Source: JACPFJ01 sp036504875 (lineage in GTDB: Bacteria > Desulfobacterota > Desulfuromonadia > Geobacterales > Pseudopelobacteraceae). Taken from it: a stretch of 64,000 bases of DNA. The translations under genes were made by a program, and so were the position numbers. Under the pieces are notes generated by a model. The model had not been told where the DNA came from. It did no database searches and saw nothing but the letters and a program-made list of their open reading frames with translations. Positions 58,859 to 64,000 of the stretch are shown here, in pieces. Location: contig DASXUK010000075.1 of the NCBI GenBank assembly GCA_036504875.1, positions 1 through 64,000 of the forward strand, given 5' to 3'. Numbering within the stretch: the first letter of the stretch is position 1; every line of letters begins with the position of its first letter.

Positions 58859-61800
58859 ATGAACATCTCCGCACCCTTCATAAAGCGCCCGGTCGCCACC
58901 ACGCTCCTCACCATCGGGCTGGTTCTGGCCGGGGTGATCGCCTTTCGGCTGTTGCCGGTGTCGCCGCTGCCCCAGGTCGACTTCCCGACCATATCGGTTT
59001 CCGCCGGCCTGCCGGGGGCAGACCCGGAAACAATGTCCACCTCGGTGGCGGCACCGTTGGAACGCCAGTTCGGGCGCATCGCCGGTGTAACCGAGATGAC
59101 CTCCACCAGTAATCGCGGCTCGACCAGTATAACGCTGCAGTTCGACCTGAACCGCGATATCGATGGCGCTGCACGGGACGTACAGGCCGCCATCAACGCC
59201 GCCCGAGGGGACCTGCCCGCTAATCTCCCCAGCAATCCGACCTACCGCAAGGTCAATCCATCCGATGCGCCGATCCTGATCCTGTCGCTCACCTCCGATA
59301 CCATGAGCAAACCGCAGATGTATGACGCGGCCTCATCTATCATGCAGCAGAAGCTTTCCCAGGTGAAGGGGGTCGGGCAGGTCTTTGTGGGCGGGAGCTC
59401 CCTGCCGGCAGTACGGGTGGAGTTGAATCCACTGGCCCTCAGTAAATATGGCGTCAGCCTGGAGAGTGTACGCAGCATGCTGGCCAGCACCAACGTCAAC
59501 CGGCCCAAGGGTGAAGTGGCTTCGACCGGCAAGACCTGGGAGCTGCGTTCCAATGACCAGCTCCGCACGGCCGCGGACTACCTGCCGTTGGTGATCAGCT
59601 ACCGCTCGGGTGCGGCACTGCAATTGAAGGACGTAGCATCGGTTCGGGACTCGGTGGAGGATTTGCGTTCTACCGGGCTGGTCAATGGCAAACCGGCGGT
59701 CATGGTGATATTGTCCCGTCAGCCGGGGGCAAACATCATCGAAACCGTGGATAGCGTGCGCGAGCTGCTTCCGCAGTTGGAGGCAGCCCTGCCGGGAGGC
59801 ATCAAGCTATCGGTAGTGCTTGACCGCACCCCGCCGATACGCGGCTCGCTCCGGGATGTGGAGCGCTCGCTGATTGTTTCAGGTCTGCTGGTGATCCTGG
59901 TGGTGTTCTGGTTTCTGCGCAATGTCCGCGCCACCCTGATCCCGGCCGTGGCGGTCGGAGTATCGATCATCGGCACCTTCGCGGTGATGTACCTGCTGGG
60001 CTACTCCCTGGACAACCTCTCCCTGATGGCGCTCACCATTGCAACCGGGTTCGTGGTGGACGACGCCATTGTGGTGCTGGAAAATGTCACCCGTTACCGG
60101 GAGATGGGACAAAGTCCGTTGCAAGCGGCCTTGTCAGGCTCGCGAGAGATCTCCTTCACGGTCCTCTCGATGAGCGTGTCGCTGGTGGCCGTGTTCATCC
60201 CGATCCTCCTGATGGGCGGGATTGTCGGGCGTCTGTTCCGCGAATTTGCCGTAACGCTTTCGGCAGCCATCATGGTGTCGCTGCTGGTCTCCCTGACCGT
60301 GACCCCCATGATGTGCGCCACTGTGCTCAAGCCCGAAAAGCAACGCAAACATGGTCTTATCTACCGGGTCAGCGAAGGCATGTTCACCCGGATGCATGCT
60401 GTTTACGAGACATCTCTGGCCTGGGCACTGGCCCACTCGCGCTTCATGCTGGCGCTGATCCTGATTACCATCGGGGTCAACGTGTATCTGTTCGTGATCA
60501 TTCCCAAAGGGTTCTTCCCCGAACAGGACACCGGCCGCATCATGGGCAGGATCCAGGCCAGCCAGGACATTTCGTTCCAGGCCATGGAACAGAAACTGGC
60601 CCAGATTGTCGGTATAATCAAGACCGACCCGGATGTAGAGTACGTGATTGGCTTTACCGGTGGCGGAGGCGGCTCAACCACCAATACCGGCCGGATGTTC
60701 ATTGCCCTGAAACCGTTTGAGAAGCGCTTTGTCGGCGCCAATGACATCATCAAGAGACTGCGGAAAAAACTGGCCGGGGTTCCGGGCGCGCCCACCTTTC
60801 TCGCACCAGTTCAGGATTTACGTGTCGGCGGGAGGATCAGCAACGCCCTGTATCAGTATACCCTGCAGGGGGCTGACCTGACTGAACTCAATAACTGGTC
60901 CCAACGGGTGCTCCAGAAGCTGCGCACAGTCCCCCAACTGGTTGACCTGAGCAGCGATCAGCAGGACAAGGGCAGGCAAGCGGAACTTAAGATCGACCGC
61001 CCCACCGCCAGCCGGCTGGGGATCACTCCCCAGGTAATCGATAACACCCTCTACGACGCCTTCGGCCAACGCCAGGTATCGATCTCATACACCCTGTTGA
61101 ATCAGTACCATGTGGTCATGGAAGTCGACCCCCTTTTCTGGCAAAGCCCCGAGACACTGCGGGACATCTATGTACCCGCAACCAACGGCGCCCAGGTGCC
61201 GCTCTCGGCCTTCACCCACTACGAGCCGACCGACACCTCCCTGGCAGTTAACCATCAGGCGCAGTTTCCATCGATAACCTTGTCATTCAATCTGGCACCC
61301 GGAGTGGCCCTGGGCGATGCGGTAAAGGCGGTCGAAAACGCAACGCGGCAACTGGGGATGCCGGCTACTGTCCGCGGCAGCTTCCAGGGAACGGCCCAAG
61401 CCTTCCAGGCCTCGCTTAGAAACCAGCCGCTATTGATCCTGGCGGCCCTGATCACGGTCTATATTGTGCTCGGCGTGTTGTATGAAAGCTACATCCACCC
61501 CATCACCATCCTTTCCACGCTGCCATCGGCCGGGGTCGGGGCCGTGCTGGCCCTGATGCTGTTTCGCACCGATCTGAGCCTGATCGCCATCATCGGCGTG
61601 ATACTCTTGATCGGCATCGTAAAGAAGAACGGCATCATGATGGTGGATTTTGCCATCGCTGCCGAGCGGAACGAGGGAAAAAAACCTGAACAGGCTATTT
61701 ACGAGGCCTGTCTGCTCCGTTTCCGACCGATCATGATGACCACCATGGCAGCGCTCCTGGGCGCATTGCCCCTGGCGCTGGGCAGCGGCGTAGGGTCGGA

Positions 61801-61951
61801 ACTGCGTCGTCCGTTGGGCATCTCCATCGTCGGCGGACTGCTCTTCAGCCAGCTGATGACTTTGTACACAACGCCGGTTGTCTATCTTTACATGGATCGT
61901 TTCAGGCTGTGGGTTCTGAGAAAACGTGGACGGAGCGTACCTGCAGCATAG
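58859..61951 (+). CDS. RND efflux pump, inner-membrane permease (MdtC-like)
   Basis: A 1030-residue HAE-1-type RND pump, highly similar to the preceding one in helix layout. It has G-F-V-V-D-D-A-I-V-V-L-E-N near residue 405 and the C-terminal M-M-T-T-M-A-A-L-L-G-A-L-P-L-A segment. The ATG at 58859 is preceded by the AGGGAGGGGG of the repeat element. Two non-identical pumps behind one adaptor is the MdtABC arrangement, which exports bile-salt-like, antibiotic and siderophore substrates in enterobacteria; the substrate here is unknown. Confidence 0.93.
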   Translation: MNISAPFIKRPVATTLLTIGLVLAGVIAFRLLPVSPLPQVDFPTISVSAGLPGADPETMSTSVAAPLERQFGRIAGVTEMTSTSNRGSTSITLQFDLNRDIDGAARDVQAAINAARGDLPANLPSNPTYRKVNPSDAPILILSLTSDTMSKPQMYDAASSIMQQKLSQVKGVGQVFVGGSSLPAVRVELNPLALSKYGVSLESVRSMLASTNVNRPKGEVASTGKTWELRSNDQLRTAADYLPLVISYRSGAALQLKDVASVRDSVEDLRSTGLVNGKPAVMVILSRQPGANIIETVDSVRELLPQLEAALPGGIKLSVVLDRTPPIRGSLRDVERSLIVSGLLVILVVFWFLRNVRATLIPAVAVGVSIIGTFAVMYLLGYSLDNLSLMALTIATGFVVDDAIVVLENVTRYREMGQSPLQAALSGSREISFTVLSMSVSLVAVFIPILLMGGIVGRLFREFAVTLSAAIMVSLLVSLTVTPMMCATVLKPEKQRKHGLIYRVSEGMFTRMHAVYETSLAWALAHSRFMLALILITIGVNVYLFVIIPKGFFPEQDTGRIMGRIQASQDISFQAMEQKLAQIVGIIKTDPDVEYVIGFTGGGGGSTTNTGRMFIALKPFEKRFVGANDIIKRLRKKLAGVPGAPTFLAPVQDLRVGGRISNALYQYTLQGADLTELNNWSQRVLQKLRTVPQLVDLSSDQQDKGRQAELKIDRPTASRLGITPQVIDNTLYDAFGQRQVSISYTLLNQYHVVMEVDPLFWQSPETLRDIYVPATNGAQVPLSAFTHYEPTDTSLAVNHQAQFPSITLSFNLAPGVALGDAVKAVENATRQLGMPATVRGSFQGTAQAFQASLRNQPLLILAALITVYIVLGVLYESYIHPITILSTLPSAGVGAVLALMLFRTDLSLIAIIGVILLIGIVKKNGIMMVDFAIAAERNEGKKPEQAIYEACLLRFRPIMMTTMAALLGALPLALGSGVGSELRRPLGISIVGGLLFSQLMTLYTTPVVYLYMDRFRLWVLRKRGRSVPAA

Positions 61952-62034
61952 TAACGGCCTCTTTTACTACAATGGGCCTGAACAACTAAGCCCGATTTGA
62001 CTTAGTATAATTTCCATAGAAAGGGCATATCATC

Positions 62035-63468
62035 ATGTTCCTTTACAATTCACGACACCTTGGCCTGTTGATGCTTGCCGGCCTGCTAATACTGCTCCCG
62101 GCCTGTTCGGTCGGTCCCGATTATGTAAAACCGACCGTGGAAATACCATCTGCGTTCAAAGAGGGCCTTGGTTGGAAGGTGGCACAACCCGGGGATGCCG
62201 CACTCACGGAAAAATGGTGGCAACTGTTTAACGACACCACCCTGGACAACCTTGAGGAGCAGGTAAACATATCCAATCTGAACATTGTTGTGGCAGAGGC
62301 TCAGTTTCGCCAGGCCCGGGCGCTGGTCGAGGCAAGCCGGTCAGCATTTTACCCGACCCTCACAATCGGTGCTGCCGCATCACGCGCACAAGGCTCGGCC
62401 AACACCGGCCGTGGCCAGGGTGGCGCCTCTTCTGATTTCCTGTTGCCGGTAAATCTCTCGTGGGAGATCGATGTGTGGGGGCGTATCCGGCGCTCGGTTG
62501 AAGCCAGCAAATCCAGCTTTCAGGCCAGCGCCGCTGATCTGGCAGCATTGAAATTGAGCGTGCATGCTGAACTTGCTTCCGACTATTTTCAACTTCGTTC
62601 CCTGGATGCCCTCAAGCAATATCTCGACGAAAGCGTTGCCTATTATCAAAAGTCGCTGGAATTGACCAGAAATCGTTATGCTGCGGGTATTGTTTCCCGC
62701 GTGGACGTACTCCAGGCAGAGACAATTCTCAAGAGCACCCAGGCGTCGATGATTGACCTGGATGTCCAGCGCTCACAACTGGAACACGCCATTGCCCTGT
62801 TGATCGGCAAGCCGGCCAGCTCGTTTTCACTCCCGCTCCAGCCGCTCAGCAACCCTCCCCCCCATATCCCGGTGGTCCTACCTTCTGAGCTTTTAGAACG
62901 CCGGCCGGATATCGCTTCGACCGAACGGCACATGTCCGCCGCCAATGCCCAGATCGGCGTCGAGCGTGCCGCCTATTACCCTACTGTCAAACTTGGCACT
63001 TCCATCGGTCTGGAGGCTTCGGACATTGCCAAATGGCTTACTTGGCCAAGCCGCTTCTGGTCAGTCGGTCCCACTATATCGGAGACTGTTTTTGATGGGG
63101 GACTGCGGCGGGCCCAGAATGAACAGGTTTTGGCTGCATACGATGCAACAGTCGCTTCATACCGGCAAACCGTGCTGAATGCTTTCAAGGAAGTCGAGGA
63201 TAATCTGGCGGCTTTGAGGACACTTGAGAATGAGGCCAAAATTCAGGATGAGGCGGTAGAGTCGGCCCGACAGACCGTGATCGTGACCATGAACCAGTAT
63301 AAGGCGGGCATCGTTAGCTATCTGAATGTAATATCAGCACAGAACACGGAACTAGCCAACAAGCGCACATCGATCGGTATACTTGAAAGACGCATGGTTG
63401 CAGCGGTTTTACTTGTAAAGGCAGTGGGAGGCGGCTGGAATACAGACACAATTTTCAAGGAAAAATGA
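62035..63468 (+). CDS. Outer-membrane efflux channel (NodT/OprM family lipoprotein)
   Basis: A 477-residue outer-membrane factor. The lipoprotein signal (L-L-P-A-C-S-V-G-P-D-Y, Cys about 25) is followed by two TolC-type repeats (about 60-260 and 265-465) with V-D-V-L-Q-A-E-T near 225 and L-E-R-R-P-D-I-A near 288, typical of NodT-family channels. It completes the tripartite efflux system. AGAAAGGGC precedes the ATG. The 83-bp gap to the pump gene shows no terminator, so the four efflux genes probably form one operon. Confidence 0.93.
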   Translation: MFLYNSRHLGLLMLAGLLILLPACSVGPDYVKPTVEIPSAFKEGLGWKVAQPGDAALTEKWWQLFNDTTLDNLEEQVNISNLNIVVAEAQFRQARALVEASRSAFYPTLTIGAAASRAQGSANTGRGQGGASSDFLLPVNLSWEIDVWGRIRRSVEASKSSFQASAADLAALKLSVHAELASDYFQLRSLDALKQYLDESVAYYQKSLELTRNRYAAGIVSRVDVLQAETILKSTQASMIDLDVQRSQLEHAIALLIGKPASSFSLPLQPLSNPPPHIPVVLPSELLERRPDIASTERHMSAANAQIGVERAAYYPTVKLGTSIGLEASDIAKWLTWPSRFWSVGPTISETVFDGGLRRAQNEQVLAAYDATVASYRQTVLNAFKEVEDNLAALRTLENEAKIQDEAVESARQTVIVTMNQYKAGIVSYLNVISAQNTELANKRTSIGILERRMVAAVLLVKAVGGGWNTDTIFKEK

Positions 63469-63540
63469 GCTTTCCTGGGTTGACCAGAGAGCGGCGTAAG
63501 TTGTGGAGGCCTCTAGGGCTTTGAACATTTTGCAGGGAGT

Positions 63541-64000
63541 TTAAGCTGATCCGGAAATGCCGTAATCCTTCATCTTGCGATAAAGGGTGTTGCGGCCGAT
63601 CCCGAGCTTGGCGGAAGCCTTTTGAATGTTACCACTATAAAGTGATAAGGCATCCAGAATAAGGGCCTTTTCCACCTCCTTCATCGTCCGGATCTCGACC
63701 ACCGGGTTTTCCTTAGTGGCTGAGACGGTCTTGACAGCATCGAGAAGTTCCTCACACAGGGCTCCGTCGCCGGCCCGGATAAGCGCTCTTTCGATGGCGT
63801 TTTCAAGCTCCCTGATATTGCCGGGCCAACTGTGGGTCTGGATTTTCTGCAGAAAACCTTCCTGGATCACAGGCGTAGTGCGGTTGAGACGGCCGGCAAT
63901 TTTGCCAACCAGATGCCTGGTGAGTACGGGTAGATCCTCGATCCGCTCCCTTAGCGAGGGAATCCGAATTTCCAGAACATTCATCCGGTAATAGAGGTCC
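63541..64000 (-). CDS. Sigma-54-dependent regulator, C-terminal part (runs off right edge)
   Basis: The visible 152 residues start mid-domain at D-L-Y-Y-R-M-N-V and include the end of the AAA+ domain (I-P-S-L-R-E-R-x-E-D-L, W-P-G-N-I-R-E-L-E-N-A-I-E-R). The C-terminal Fis-type helix-turn-helix is A-S-A-K-L-G-I-G-R-N-T-L-Y-R-K-M-K-D-Y-G. The sensor domain and Walker motifs lie beyond the window. It converges with the efflux operon, so it is not clearly that operon's regulator. Confidence 0.92.
   Translation of the reverse strand, partial: DLYYRMNVLEIRIPSLRERIEDLPVLTRHLVGKIAGRLNRTTPVIQEGFLQKIQTHSWPGNIRELENAIERALIRAGDGALCEELLDAVKTVSATKENPVVEIRTMKEVEKALILDALSLYSGNIQKASAKLGIGRNTLYRKMKDYGISGSA

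Noticed and set aside
61998..62016. TTGAC...TATAAT promoter before the outer-membrane channel gene
   Set aside because: The two boxes are only a few bases apart, too close for a sigma-70 promoter. The gene is more simply the end of the efflux operon.
1..64000. tRNA, rRNA or CRISPR array
   Set aside because: Scanning by eye found no cloverleaf-like T-loop/acceptor combination, no rRNA-like block and no regularly spaced direct repeats. A covariance search would be decisive.

Overview
The window is bacterial chromosome from a Gram-negative organism, most likely a Geobacter-type member of the Desulfuromonadota. The clues are: two GEMM-I (cyclic dinucleotide) riboswitches, one with the A20 variant best known from Geobacter; histidine kinases with the H-Q/H-W-R-Q-P-L-N box; two sigma-54 activators; Omp85/TamB, LolA-like and lipid A deacylase genes that require an outer membrane; and moderate GC. 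This assignment is inference. No rRNA, tRNA or CRISPR array was seen.

Layout. 1-262: end of an IS256-family insertion sequence that appears to interrupt a small gene. 491-997: conserved protein of unknown function. 1.0-9.0 kb (minus): tamB, tamA and an AI-2E-type permease with overlapping stops and starts, then DUF2147 and a small outer-membrane barrel. 9.35-13.2 kb: a Tat/lipoprotein carotenoid oxygenase with its sigma-54 activator, and divergently a PagL-like lipid A deacylase. 13.3-29.1 kb (all minus): a large lipid/polyketide locus.

That locus holds the core of a type II fatty acid/polyketide system: two acyl carrier proteins, a malonyl-transferase-like protein, an active ketosynthase paired with a ketosynthase lacking both catalytic histidines (chain-length-factor-like), a ketoreductase, a hotdog dehydratase, a thioesterase and a lysophospholipid-type acyltransferase. 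Added to it are three radical SAM proteins (two with B12-binding domains), a family 2 glycosyltransferase, a polysaccharide deacetylase, a LolA-like carrier and an MMPL/RND-like exporter. The core resembles aryl polyene and ladderane-type clusters, but no aryl starter genes are visible. The product is unknown, and this is the best candidate for an undescribed system here.

29.3-34.4 kb (minus) is a run of small envelope genes: a cysteine-repeat secreted protein, DUF2950, DUF3300, a Met/His-rich periplasmic protein, a 49-residue membrane protein, a BON protein and a small lipoprotein. 34.7-40.5 kb (plus) carries two sensor kinases, a receiver-only regulator and a DUF302 protein. A chemoreceptor (minus) follows, behind a probable c-di-GMP riboswitch. 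About 0.6 kb further on, a second GEMM riboswitch with A at the specificity position precedes a small secreted basic protein. Next come a Ca-type P-ATPase, cytochrome bd oxidase (cydAB), a lipoprotein, an MFS permease and an aldo/keto reductase. 51.8-53.6 kb is an ECF sigma locus flanked by Spy/CnrX-like periplasmic sensors. 54.4-63.5 kb is an MdtABC-like tripartite efflux operon with two RND pumps and its own outer-membrane channel. The right edge cuts a sigma-54 activator.

Two dispersed inverted-repeat families also run through the window. One is a CCCCCAGCGGGGG palindrome with three sites, two of which encode protein tails and one of which supplies a ribosome binding site. The other is a CTTCGTG dyad flanking the exporter/carrier pair.
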